A DNA stretch of 64,000 bases, taken from positions 21,293,207 to 21,357,206 of the forward strand of contig OX453280.1 of assembly GCA_949710005.1 (NCBI GenBank), given 5' to 3'. Of the stretch, positions 29,450 to 41,097 are shown piece after piece. The stretch's first letter is position 1. Each line of letters begins with the position of its first letter. A program made the position numbers and the translations under genes. This stretch comes from Ricordea florida (Eukaryota; Cnidaria; Anthozoa; Corallimorpharia; Ricordeidae). Below the pieces are notes generated by a model. It was given only the letters and a program-made list of their open reading frames with translations, ran no database searches and was not told where the DNA came from.

Positions 29450-30398
29450 TCAACAAATATAATCATTGTAATCATGTTTTGTTGTGGAAATTGTAGTGTT
29501 ATGATGAATTAACGCACTAATAGTCATTTGAATGAGCGTAGGCTTTAAAAGGCGTAGTCGTGCTTACTACACTTTCAGTGTTAATTTCGCGACTCTTTAA
29601 CGCATGCAGCTGATGTATTAAGTCTAAAATCCTGGGTATGCACAAAAGACTTACCGTGTCTGATTGCTTTTTAACTCGATAATTAACTTGCCAAGCGATT
29701 GTAAGGTAGGTTCAAAGAGGCCACTTTGCTTGATTTTTTTTCTCGTTTTACACTGCTATTAACAGTTAGATTCAAAGTACCCTCAGAATATCTAAGAGCG
29801 GACCCCACTAAAACACGGAAACTGTTTGAACCGACTAGTGAGGTATTAGCTTTCAATTTGCACACATTTCTCTTACGCTAAGCTTCTATGAGACGAACTC
29901 AGTTCTCCAAAGCAGACCGAGCGGACACTGTTAGAAACCTTCATAGAAAGTAACCACAGACAGAACTGAAAACCTCTTCAGGTTATAATGGTAGCAACGC
30001 AGCTAGGCTACGTTAGATGCTATTTCCCAAGGCGGACGCTACACTGGTCTATGCGATTCTAGGCAGCAAAGCACTATTCCTTGCGTACCGTGACTTGTAC
30101 AGTTTTCTTTCCACCAACTCCAGGCCGGCTGCTGACGTTGTTAAAGCGACCCACAAGCCCCTGCTAAATGTTTGTTTCTTTTTTCATTGCATTGCAACTC
30201 GACAGATAAGCGCGGGGAAAGAACTGGCAGACATCGAAATGGATTTAAATAAAGAAAGAAATAGGTCAGTATTTGTGCATCTTGTCTTTATATAGAAAAT
30301 TTCCGTTTAAGACCCCTTGCATGGCTCTTAGAAGTTTAAATAAATTTATAAACCCGGGTACATCAAGCATGTATCACCTGTTGATTACGCCCACCCTT
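29450..30398. other. Intergenic stretch, one unassigned frame
   Basis: A 92-codon + strand frame at 30017-30295 has no recognisable domain. Nothing else is supported. Confidence 0.3.
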
Positions 30399-31803
30399 TT
30401 TAACTCGTGGACACGCGAAGCGTATTTGCGAGTTTTTGAGGGGACTCCGATATGCAAATTGTCACTCACTCACTCACTCACTCACTCACTCCAGTGTAGA
30501 CACTCTTCGTAATTAGTCGGATAGAACTCGGGAGCACTGATATGAAGACGACAATTGTCGTCACCGAAGTCTACTGATCAAAGTTCACTCTGAACGTGTA
30601 TCGCACCAGTGTCAGAGTTTCTGGACGATTAGCGGTCTTACTAAAATCAAAAGGAGTTTTTCCAGTTAGGACAATGGCCAACTTGGAGACTGAATTTCAT
30701 GAGCCTTTGACTCGTCCAGGCGCTAAACGTGACCAGAAGATAACCATTCGCTCTCCCTACTTCGACCGCCCCCAAGATTACAGGCAGTATATGAATTTCT
30801 CGATCAGCTGGCTGGAAAGTGATCTGAAGATGAGAAAATCTCTTGCTAATGTGTTAAGCTTGAATGAGAACTTATATGAGTGGAATGAGCCCTTGTTATT
30901 GAACGAAACGATTACTGAAAATAGGATAAACATTGACGAATCCATGATATGAAACCGAAGAACTTCGTGGCCAACCAGGATAAGAAATATAACATGGAGG
31001 ACTTTTCTACCGATTTAAGCGTTAATACTAACAATAATGGAATTGGAGAAGTATTGAGATGGTCAAAAAGTATGTCAGCGTTAACTTGTAAATATGGAGG
31101 CGCCCGCCGTGACAGAGAACCATCAAGATTACAATGTAAGAAAGTCATTTAAGTGTTCAAAAAGAGGAAGTCATATTATATACAATACACCACAAGCCTC
31201 TTCAATGGCAAGCTTTCAATCTATTGATTTTCGAATTTACCTTGAACTGAACTAGATTGTGTAGAAGTAGACATGTTGGAAAAGATAGGCTTACCTGTTT
31301 AGCTTACTGTTGTGTGACTCGTTTACATTGTAAACGCAAGAAGTTATAAGCATAAAAACAGATTTATTGCTGTGGTAATGATGTGATTAAGTCTTTTAAG
31401 TGCGACCCTGAATGTATATGTGCTTGCTGTGATCAGTTGTGGTATAGATCATCAGTTACAAAATGTGATGATAACAAATACACTAAGTCAGTGCACGGTA
31501 AGATTTCCGCACAGGTCCCTACTTCATTATGCATTCTGTAACTATGCTATTTCGTTCTTCGAACACAAGAAATATTTGCACGTGCATTGCACCAGACAAG
31601 ACAGCTTCAGCATGCATAATGAAGTAGGGACCTGTGCGGAAATCATTCCCAGTGCACCAAAAATTTACTAGCTGTATGCATAGCTGATAAAACTAGCGTA
31701 GAAAATATGAAATGAGTTTGCTCAACCTGCCATTCAAACCAAAACAATGGGAACTTACCGATCTGTTCTGAGGGTTGTCCAATACATGTGTGTCTGTTCT
31801 AGG
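30399..31803 (+). mobile_element. Repeat family X, forward copy 1 (Helitron-associated)
   Basis: Begins TAACTCGTGGACACGCGAAG followed by a CACTCACT run and ends GTCCAATACATGTGTGTCTG directly before Helitron coding remnants. The interior includes a frame at 30674-30952 starting MANLETEFHEPLTRPGAKRD and a second at 30949-31152 with CKYGGARRDREPSRLQCKKV. I do not recognise the protein. The second copy at 35465-36755 has the same frames with disruptions. Confidence 0.6.
31497..31649. mobile_element. 153-bp hAT-like MITE with 8-bp target duplication
   Basis: Terminal inverted repeats of about 37 bp (GGTAAGATTTCCGCACAGGT and its near-complement) are flanked by CAGTGCAC at 31489-31496 and 31650-31657. 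The sister repeat at about 36610 and the reverse copy at about 25655 have one uninterrupted CAGCGCAC at this place, a related empty site. Eight-bp duplications fit the hAT superfamily. Confidence 0.82.
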
Positions 31804-32885
31804 GCTAAAAAAATGTGATTTCCTGCGAAAGGAGAATGCCTAAATGGAGGTGGACAATTATCTCTAATGATAGCAATGTTGTTAATGTACCAGCTGATGT
31901 GAATTCAGTTGTTAACACTCTAGCAAGAAATATAAATGAATGACAAGCAATTTCTATCAAACTGAAAAGAAAATTAAGTCACAAGTTTCAAAGTGTTAAA
32001 CCAAGAAAGTGTTGAAACCAGTGAACTGTTTCAAAATGAGCATATACTGACAAGTCGAGAAGTGACTAAATAATATGTAAATAGCGCAGCTATAAATGAA
32101 CACAATGATTGAGAAGAGTTTGTAAACTCTAGTACTAAACAAATAGATGCATTTTATTCCAAGGAATCTATCGAAAAACGTGCCAACAAAACATAGCAGT
32201 TGAAGCTATTATTACTCAGATTCTAAAAATGATGATATTGATGATGGATAGTGTGAAGTTGAGGACTGCCATTCAGGTGCCTCAGATACTTTTTTAATTA
32301 GAACCAGATGTCACTGAAAATGTTGAAAAGATCATTAGTTTTGCTCCAGGTAAAGGAAACAGACCTTTTGAGGTATTTATGGACAAAGAATCCGAATTCG
32401 CATCATTTCCTACTATTTACTGTTGACCAACCAGAGCTGATGACCAATAGAGAACAACACCTGTGCATTACAGTACAGTTTGCAAATGGCTGAGATGGAA
32501 GAGTAGCACAATCAGTACCTAACATCTTGTACAAATTAAAAAAAATTGCAAACTCAGCAAATTATAATACTGCAAGTATTTCTTTAAGAAAGTGTAACAC
32601 CAAAGGCAAGAAATATACCACTGATGACCTAAAATCAGATGATAATGTAAATAAACTAATTCAACTTGACCAAGGATTGAGAGTCTTAAGGATTTTAAGA
32701 CCATCACTACCATATTTTTCAAAACTGCAAGAAAGACTTGTTTGCTATAATTCGTCATGTGGGCAATCCTGCATGGTTTGTTCATTATCAGCTACAGAAT
32801 CAAGGTGGATATTTCTGTTAAAAACAATGAATAGACTTGTAGACAATTAAAACTATAATGATGATAAAATTGATAATGTCATGGC
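31804..32885 (+). mobile_element. Decayed Helitron: helitron-like N-terminal/Rep region
   Basis: Pieces in different frames match the conserved order of Helitron proteins: VNVPADVNSVVNTLARNINE near 31880, FAPGKGNRPFEVFMDKESEF near 32345, an FPTIYC-like block, DDLKSDDNVNKLIQLDQGLR near 32620, then LRPSLPYFSKLQERL, a frame switch to IIRHVGNPAWF, and back to LSATESRWIFLLKTMNRLVD. Many stops and shifts make it non-functional. It is cut at about 32885 by the minus-strand LINE. Confidence 0.7.
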
Positions 32886-33620
32886 AACAAAAGTCAGAGA
32901 ATGATCACTTATGCCAAGGTGAATGACACCGGAATTTGTAACCTTCTCTGGGGAGTTCGTTATGCATAAATCAATTAATGTTTTTGAGTCCGGGGTGACA
33001 CGTGTTGGTTCAGTGATTAACTGACTAAGACCATATATATCGAAAATGTTCATCAGATGGGAGCAATTAACTGTAATTGCTTCAGGCAACAAATTGCAGT
33101 TGAGATCACCGAGTAGATATAATTCCTTGTTTTCCGCGTCAATTTTAGCAATAACATTCTCAAATTCGCTAAATAAGTTGGGAGGAGAACTTGGGGGTCG
33201 ATACCAAGTACCGACCACAAATGGTGTACTTCGTGGCTTACTAATTTCAACGAAAAGACACTCTAAAAGATCATTATTTAAATCATTACGTATGCGATAG
33301 TTCAGATTAGTGCGTACGTATGTACATACTCCACCTCCATTCCTTCCATTAATTTTACGATCTTTTTTGACTATTTCAAAGCCAGGTATGTAAACTTCCT
33401 CGTCACATATTGTAGAGTCTAATTTTGACTCGTTGATATGTAAAATATCAACTTTTGAAGAGGACATAAAAACTCTAAGTTCGTCAATATGAGACAACAG
33501 ACTATTAATGTTAAGGGACGCTATGGCTAAACCTCGACCAAAGATTGTCGAACAGTAGGACTTACCTCGGTCGGTACCCTTATGGACTTCAGCCGAGTCG
33601 GATTCCCAGACGGCAATATC
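32853..33620 (-). mobile_element. CR1-type LINE, endonuclease domain of ORF2 (3' part missing)
   Basis: Minus-strand frame with IASLNINSLLSHIDELR, ILHINESKLD, GGGVCTYVR, VVGTWYRPPSSPP, LYLLGDLNCNLL and HLGISDHS, the full motif set of an APE-like endonuclease (N, E, Y/RPP, GDxN, SDH). The sequence breaks right after SDHSLTFV at about 32885, so the reverse transcriptase is absent. It continues from ORF1 in the same frame across a single TAG. Confidence 0.88.
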
Positions 33621-35261
33621 CTAGTCTACACGTAAATGGTTAATGAAATTTTGAGCTAGGCGCGTGGTGCCTTTCTTGTTTAAATGAAGGCCACTTCGAT
33701 TTAAGTGGCTAGTTGTTGAAATGTTAGAGTGGTCAACGAAACCCCAGTTCTTTTGCCTGCAGCATTCCTTAAGAACTTTGTTCACGTCAGGTACTTTACA
33801 TGCAAGGGCTTCATCATCAGATCTATTGATGAGACCGGATATAGATATCATAGCTGACGATTCAGAGCTGACGGCTTCGGCTAAGTCGATCAATTCTGCT
33901 GCACATTCACGAGGAGTGTTGGAGGATCGTAAACTATTAGTTCCCACATGGATAAATATCTCATCTGGGTTTCTGCGTAGTAATGGCTTGATATGATCCT
34001 TCATGTCTTGCGTTGTGCATCCCGGAAAGGTGGCTATCTTAACTTGTGAATTCTTGGACATTTTATGGCTTTGTAGGTATTTAAGAGTAGAATCCCCCGC
34101 TATAATAACTTTCTTCTGACGGTTGGGCGGTGAATGGTCATGTTGATTTGACGAATTGATTGAGTCAGTGTTTCGCGTTCTGATCTCTGAGGACGACGAA
34201 GATGTTCTGCGTCCTATGACAGCGTTATTCCCATTTTGATTGCTTACATTTCTTTCGATTTGATCTTCAACTCGAAGAGGCTCAAATCCGTTACGGGTTT
34301 GAATTATATTAGCAGGCATTGTTTTCTGGCTATGTTTTGCATTTGTACTTCTCTGGTGCGGCTTTGCTACGGACCAACTATCACTTGATTGTAGTTGATT
34401 GTTTTCAACTTCACTCTTTTCTCGCGTAATGATTGTTAGTGCTAACTTTAAAGAATCATTTTCTTGCTCTAATGACAGAACTCGGCTTTCTAGGAACAAA
34501 CATTTTTCTTCCAACTCATTTATTGCATTGTCTTTTTTGGATATAGTGGATAATAAGTTTTCACACTTCTTTTTGTAGTCGGAGAGCTCGACGCCTAAAG
34601 CATTTCCATCTTGTTTTTGAATATTTTCCATCGACAGAAGCTTTGAATTTTCTTGAACTTGTTTCTGGAGGATCAATAAATCGAGTTTTAATCCTTCAAT
34701 ATCGGCAATGATTTCTGAATTTGGTCGCTTTTCAGAACCATTTAGCAGACTCTCACCATCAGTCGACGTTTGAAAATTACACTGACCACTGTCGGTCTCC
34801 TGCAATAGTGTAGATGGTTGAAATGAATGTTCGGTGGAGCTCAGAGAATTGGCATCTTGCGCCGGTTTCAGTTGCCTTTCTTCTTTCTTGTGAACTAAGT
34901 CTATCAACTTATCCTTTAAAGCGGGACCATCGCGGCCCTGAAAAGTCAGAGTCTGTTGCTTCTTGCTGTACCAATTGATGACAACATTGCCGTTTGAACA
35001 TTTAAATTGCTTTGTATTCCCACCAGGCGTTAGCCACTTTCCTTGCAATTTTAAAACATTTTCCACGAATTTCTTTAGAGATTCCAAGTCATTCATCCAT
35101 ATCAACTTTCCGTCATTAAGATGAAGATACTTTAGCTCACCAGACTCAGGATTTAGCGAGGAGGACTGAGTTTCTAAAACATGAACAGCATCAGCATCAG
35201 AGCTACAGATTGAACGTCCGTCCGCCATGTTGGCCCGATAGCGTATAGCCACCTGCCTCAT
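33621..35261 (-). mobile_element. CR1-type LINE ORF1 with SGNH/GDSL esterase domain, intact
   Basis: 546 codons. The N-terminal 110 residues are a compact domain (WMNDLESLKKFVENVLKLQ, FKCSNGNVVINWYSKKQQ), followed by a coiled coil (about 190-285, ELEEKCLFLESRVLSLEQEN), a Ser/Asn-rich linker, then an SGNH-type esterase: VIIAGDSTLKYL (block I), HVGTNSLRSS (block III) and the closing DHSNISTT...NRSGLHLNKKGT (block V Asp/His). Such esterase-type ORF1 proteins bind the element's RNA and are typical of CR1-like LINEs. No frameshift or stop interrupts it, unlike nearly all neighbouring repeats. Confidence 0.88.
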
Positions 35262-35464
35262 AACTGATGCCCAAGGTAGTCAAATGATTGGCGTCATGTA
35301 TTCACTGTATGTTTATTTCGAAAAGCTACTCAGCTCCCTGGTCACTTTTAAGAATATCTTCAAAGTTCATTCAATCAATTCAAAATTATTATTATTATTT
35401 TTTATCATCTGACGTTTTTCTTTTGTAAACAACGTATCCACGAGTTCACCATAGTCCTACTTTG

Positions 35465-36755
35465 ATTTAACTCGTGGATACGCGAAGCGTATTTGGGAGT
35501 TTTTGTGGGGACTCTGATATACAAATTGTCACTCACGCACTCCGGTGTAGACACTGTTCGTAATTAGTCGGATAGAACTCGGAAGCACCGATATGAAGAC
35601 GACAATTGTCGTCACCGAAGTCTACTGATCAAAGTTCACGCTGAAAGTGCATCGCACCGGTGCCAGAGTTTGTGGCGATTTTGTAGCTTAACAGGAAAAT
35701 AAGCGGTCTTGCTAAAATCGAAAGGAGTTTGAATGTCTCCAGTTAGCACAATGGCCAACTTGGAGACTGAAATACATGAGCATTTGACTCGGCCAGGCGC
35801 TAAACGTGACGAAAAGATAACCATTCGCTCTCCCGACGTCGACCGCCCCAAGATTACAGGTATATATGAATTTCAGTTGGCTCAAAAGTGATCTGAAGAT
35901 GGGAAAATCTCTGGCTAATATAGTAAGCTTTGATGAGAAGTCATAGAGCGAAATGAGCACTTGAATGAGAACTTATATGAGCGAAATGAGCATTTCTTAT
36001 TGAACGAAACGACTACGGAAAACAGAATAAATTGACGAATCCATGATGTGAAACCGAAGAACTTCTGTGGCCAACCAGTATAAGAAACATCGCATGGAGG
36101 ACTTTTCTACTGATTTAAGTGTTAGTACTAACAGGAATGGAGTTGGAGAAGTATTGGGACGGTCAAGAAGTATGTCAACGTTTACTTGTAAATATGGAGG
36201 CGCCTGCCGTGACGGAAACCCATCAAGATTACAATGTAAGAAAGTCATTATAGGGTTCGAGAAGAGTAAGTCACGTAGAAATTGTATGAAGAATTATGTT
36301 ATATACAGTACACCACAAGCCTTTACAATGAAACGTTTTCTATCTATTGATTTCCGAATTTACCTTGAAGTAGACTAGATTGTGTTGAAGTAGATAGGCT
36401 TACCTGTTTTGCTCACTGTTGTATGCCTCATCATATTTACATTGTAAAAACAAGAAGTTATAAGCATAAAAACACAGATGTATTGCTGTATTAATGATGG
36501 CAAGTGTGATTCAGCCTTTTAAGTGCGACCCTAAATATATATGGACTTGCTGTGATCAGTTGTGGTATAGATCATCAGTAACAAAGTGTGATGATAACAA
36601 ATACACTAAGTCAGCGCACCAAACATTTACTAGCTATATGTATAACTGATAAAACTAGTGTAGAAAATATGGAATGGGTTTAGCTAACCTGCCATTCAAA
36701 CCTACATGTAAGCAATGGGAAGTTACCAATCTGTTCTGAGTGTTGTCCAATACAT
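35465..36755 (+). mobile_element. Repeat family X, forward copy 2
   Basis: Begins TTAACTCGTGGATACGCGAA and ends GTTGTCCAATACATG, parallel to 30399-31803 and without the 153-bp MITE. The MANLETE frame at 35749 is present but disrupted after about 30 codons. The RLQCKKV-type frame survives at about 36094-36250. Confidence 0.6.
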
Positions 36756-36759
36756 GCTT

Positions 36760-38325
36760 TATTTATTTTTCTAAGTCCACTGATGAAATATTACAAGTTT
36801 TAAAAGGGTTTTACATTTTTCTACGTCAAGTTCTGGTGAAATTTTACAACTGTCACTGCCGCTTACAAGGGTTCAAAAGTTTCTAGCACTAAGGTCGGTT
36901 TCTAAAGTTCACTTACTTTCTAAGAAGTAATATCCGTAGTTCTTCAGTCCAGATTGAGATTCTTTAAGACTTAACATGCTTAACCAAACCAGGAGACCAT
37001 TATTAGGAAGGTTCCTCTTTCCTGACGGAAATAGTTCAAGACATAATTACCCTACAAATTACATGTCAATCACTTTAGTGACAGCGAGCGTTACAAACAC
37101 GCGATTATTGTAAAGTAAGTCAGTCAGAATTTCCATCGAGAGCGAAAGGGTGTGTTGGAGAGATCAAGCGAGCACGCGAACATTGTAAATCCGGGATAAA
37201 CTATCGTACGTGATTAAATATTATTTTAATGGAAATGACTACACTCCTGACATTCCTGTTGGGGCTCTACTGCGCCCAGCACAGTACTTAGCATTTGGTG
37301 CTATTTTTAGCGGAGCTCCACAGCGGCTCGAAGAGCCGTAGAGCGGAGCCCCATAACTACCGTGCGAGGATAGAAATTGAGAAAACCATGCGTTTGAGTT
37401 TTCATGGACATCGTGGCTAGCGGCATGGCTCGCGGGCGCGTGCGCCTAGCGACGACAACGACGACGACAACGACGACGTTGCCCCAACATGGCGGCCATA
37501 GTCATCCGGGATATGTAGAAGGTCTTAAACCGAAACGAGGCTTTGTTTTTCGCGCGCTTTTCGCGGCTTGCCGCGGCTACACAATCAACCTACAGCCAGC
37601 AGTCTACAGCAGTCTACAATGTTTTGCTGAAGAAACGGATTATTCATAGCGGTTTTGGAGGAAACATTTTCTTCCTACAAGTTTTCAAGCGTTTTTGGAG
37701 GGGCATAAGCATAAAGCTGAGTTCTTCCTACAAGTTTTCAAGCATTTTTGGAGGGACATAAGCATAAAGCTGAGTGTCTATTTTTCATTTGTTAAAGAGC
37801 TGCCTAGCTGCATTTGGTGTTGCGTTAAAACTATTATAATTTTGCTGACCAGGTAATGGTTCTTCCGTTGAGTCGCGAGCTAGATGTTTTTTTTTTGACG
37901 ATTTATTTCAGCTATCGAATCTTCTTTACGTAGTTGCGTACACCAGGTGTATTTAACTTTAGTGACAGTATTTTCAATGTGTGAGGGTCTGTGTGAGGAG
38001 CTCCGCTTTTAGGCTTGCCTAAATCTATTTTATAACTCCTGTTTCGCGGAAATAAGACAAATGAACTATTTCCTGACCGCCCAATCAAACTGCGCCACAT
38101 GACATCAACACTAAGCGTATTAGCGGACGTTTAGTAGTTTCCAACAAAGTTTCTAAGTGTTTCTATCTGGAAGAGAGTTTACGGAAGAAGATATGAATTC
38201 CAGAAAAAAAGCCTTATTTTATGCTGTGCTGGGGAAGTCACTCAACACATAGCAATGCTCCAGCCGTGATAGGTTCATGATCAGGCTTTAAAGCCGAGTT
38301 CCTTACTATTATTGACTTTTGCTTT
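36760..38325. repeat. Repeat-derived intergenic DNA
   Basis: Includes GC-rich inverted motifs (AGCGGAGCTCC...GAGCCGTAGAGCGGAGCCC) near 37310-37355, an ACGACAACGACG run at 37452-37480, and a 56-bp tandem duplication at about 37668-37780 (CTTCCTACAAGTTTTCAAGC twice). No supported gene. Confidence 0.5.
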
Positions 38326-38329
38326 CTTG

Positions 38330-38690
38330 CAAATCAACTTATTACAGAGGAAATAAAAGCTTTTGATACAGTTGATCGCGGTATCCCTCGGCTACCTCAT
38401 AAACTGTGCTTTTATGGTTTTCAGGGAATAATCGATGTTTGGTTTAGATCTTAATTAATTACAGGATAGAACACAAATTACAGTATTAGACCAAAGGTCG
38501 TCTAACAAGTCTGTTGTTACGTATGGGGTCCCAGAAGGTTCTGAACTTAGACCTTTACCTTTTCTTCTGTACGTCAATGATATGTACTCCAGCTCAAACA
38601 AACTTAACTTTTATGTGTTTGCCGACTTCACCAATATTCTTTACTCCCACAAAATCTTAAGTTCCTTGAAAATGTTATGAATTTTGAATT
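38330..38690 (+). mobile_element. LINE reverse transcriptase core fragment with FADF in place of FADD
   Basis: Reading with frame changes gives KAFDTVD, LHKLCFYGFQG-like text, then VVTYGVPEGSELRPLPFLLY, VNDMYSSSNKLNFYVFADFT. These are reverse transcriptase blocks; the second catalytic Asp of F/YADD is Phe here. Stops occur. It is probably the same element as the pieces at 40300-40460 and 41098-41848, separated by later insertions. Confidence 0.75.
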
Positions 38691-39114
38691 GAACAGTGTA
38701 TTTCAGTGGAAACGTCGAACAAATTAACTCTAAACCAAAACAAATCAAAGTTTGGTATTTTCCGCCCTTATCAGAAACGTCTTCTCTTGATCTCTCTTTG
38801 CTCCGAAGATTCGTATCCTTGATCACCCACAGGTGGTCCAAGCTCAAGATGAGAGGAGTTCTTTTTTTCTTTTTGCTGGCGAGCCTTAGCGAGACAGCAC
38901 ACTATTTGAGAGGGTCAGCGGTGTTCCATATCATATAGCGGTGAAAAATTCTCGATTTTTTGGATGTCAGATTCGGGGCATGCGCAGTTTGTCGTTTTCG
39001 TTGTCTGAAGTCGCAATGATTTCTGCACGTTTCACAACACTTCACGTCTTGCTGGCGGTTGACAACTTCGGAAGGGTTGAAATGTAAGGGTTTATCTTTA
39101 TTTCGATTGACTAC

Positions 39115-39498
39115 ATGTTTCTAAATGCCCGGGGAAGTATTCATCGAGGTCACGATCAGTTTATTGATGAATCGCGAGGACGACAGGAGGTTTTCATGAG
39201 TTTGTCTGCCTTACTATGCGACCAGTTGTGGCCAATTCAGCAATGGAGATGTGAAGAAATCGATTGCGTCTTGCTTCACGGAGATGATTTGTTCCTCAGT
39301 GAACTGGAAACGGGGCAATCACCAGATAAAGAGACTTGCCCTCTGAGTAAATTACCGCCTCCAGCTTGCCTGTCTTCGGAGATATTCGTGAAAGGTCAAT
39401 TGGAAAACAGATCTGTCATTGAAGTGAGTTCAGAGCGCGTCAAGGGGAAGCATGAGGTTACTAGCTCGCCCGTTGAGGCTAAATCTTTGACCGTTTAG
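39115..39498 (+). CDS. Fragment resembling the cysteine-peptidase-like domain of cnidarian Helitron/Pif1-type proteins
   Basis: 127 codons: ARGSIHRGHDQFIDESRGRQ, FMSLSALLCDQLWPIQQW, DCVLLHGDDLF. The GSxHxGxxxF...GxQCxxxSLxALL...W...DxILxxGDxLY pattern is one I associate with a peptidase-like domain fused to mobile-element helicases. The position where I expect the catalytic Cys (GRQC) holds Glu. It lies between two pieces of a LINE and may belong to an inserted element. Uncertain. Confidence 0.35.
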   Translation: MFLNARGSIHRGHDQFIDESRGRQEVFMSLSALLCDQLWPIQQWRCEEIDCVLLHGDDLFLSELETGQSPDKETCPLSKLPPPACLSSEIFVKGQLENRSVIEVSSERVKGKHEVTSSPVEAKSLTV

Positions 39499-40299
39499 TT
39501 AAAAGTCTGTTGCCAGTTGAGGCACAACAGTCGACCTTAGAATTTATGCAACTGTTTTGTTTCTAGAATGAACTGGACTTCTTTGTTATTGTTATTACCT
39601 TCTTGAAGTCACTTTTACCTTAAATATCTCAGAATTTTTTATACCAAGATCTTACAGTTACAGTTACGCTTAAATGTCATAATGAATGTATTAATTAAAT
39701 TGTTCATTATTTTCTAATACTGATGTTGCAGTTTCAGTTGTGTCCTAACAGTATTTCACACCCTTCACACTACATACAATTCTTTTGAACTCAGAATTTC
39801 CTTTTAAAAATAACACGATAATTGTAGAACTATTCCAAAAAACATGCTTTGAAAACAGACCAAAGCGTTAGAGCATAAACAAACAGTTGCCACCATATCT
39901 CCTTCCAAATACCACCATTTTTTTAGTACGGGAATATGCAGAGGATCTTGAACTAACCTAATTTTCTGCTTACCCCTCCTCTATTCCAAACCACTTCCCC
40001 TCGCCAGCACTCACTTTCACATTGAAATTTCTCTTTTATTTTTTTTTTTTTCAACAAATACCCTTAAATTCAAAGCGTTTGTAACACGACACTTCTATAT
40101 GCTGCAAGGCGAGAGTCACGTTTCGTGTATTCAAACTCGGTTGTTTAATATGTAATACAGTTGCTTAAAAGTAAAAAAAGAAAACGAGAGAAAGAAAGAA
40201 AGAATAAAAAAAGAATAACTCCTCGCATTGTGAGCTTGTGCCGCCTGTGGATCACCAAACAAACAGGTTGACGTATTTGGATTGTAAAGAATGTGTTAA

Positions 40300-40465
40300 A
40301 TATCTGGAGTCCTCATAGACTATAAACATTCGTGGAAGAATCACGTCGATTCTATAGCCTTGAAAATTAGCAAAACCATAGGATTGCTGTCAAAACTAAG
40401 ACATTTTGTTCCACACCACACACTTGTTTATATTTACAATTCCCTTACTGTAGCTGTTCCAGGCA
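40300..40465 (+). mobile_element. LINE reverse transcriptase thumb fragment
   Basis: Reads YLGVLIDYKHSWKNHVDSIA, then KISKTIGLLSKLRHFVPHHT and YIYNSL, the standard post-YADD block of CR1-like LINEs. The next block follows only after about 640 bp at 41098, so something was inserted in between (about 40470-41095). Confidence 0.75.
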
Positions 40466-41097
40466 CGCAACGCAGATATTGAAAGAAATCAAGGTCGTAG
40501 GACTGATTCCCGTCCGTTGAGTAGAACAAACTTTATTATCGTAGGATTGAGGATGTTTAGGAAACGTCAAACTAAGAAGAGAAACGAAAGCTAATCTAAG
40601 AAATGAATAAGCAAAGCTACGTAGTCTTAACCCTTTAAGTCGCAGTAGTGACCAGCATCTAATTTCTCATTACAATATTCCCTGTTCATCAACCATTCAT
40701 GTTATGAGAATCACAAAAATGATCACCAAAATATGAGTTGTATTGATAATTAAATAAATTCTCCTCTCTAGTACCATAACAAATATATGAGAACAGTTAA
40801 GAGAAAATGAATATTGATATTAGGGCATAAAGGGTTAACACGAAAGGAGGACCGGGATGTATTCTAACTACAATGCAACAAAGCCAGGTAAGGCTACAAA
40901 CAAAATAGACGAAATATCTTACCGATTGTTCTCGCTTTAGCCTGAGCAGAAACTCTATCGCAACGGTGTAAATAACAGGAAAACGACGAACTCACACAAA
41001 AGGAAGAGCTTCAAGGCGAACGCACGTGCTTTTGATAACTGATAGGCGATCCGATCTTATGAAAAAAGGAAATTATAAACAAAGGAAAATGACAGCT

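Noticed and set aside
33046..33996. Plus-strand frames opposite the LINE ORF1 and endonuclease
   Set aside because: Antisense shadows of the minus-strand LINE frames.
37404..37649. 81-codon frame with a poly-Thr run as a gene
   Set aside because: The Thr run is an ACG/ACA simple repeat inside repeat-derived DNA; no domain.
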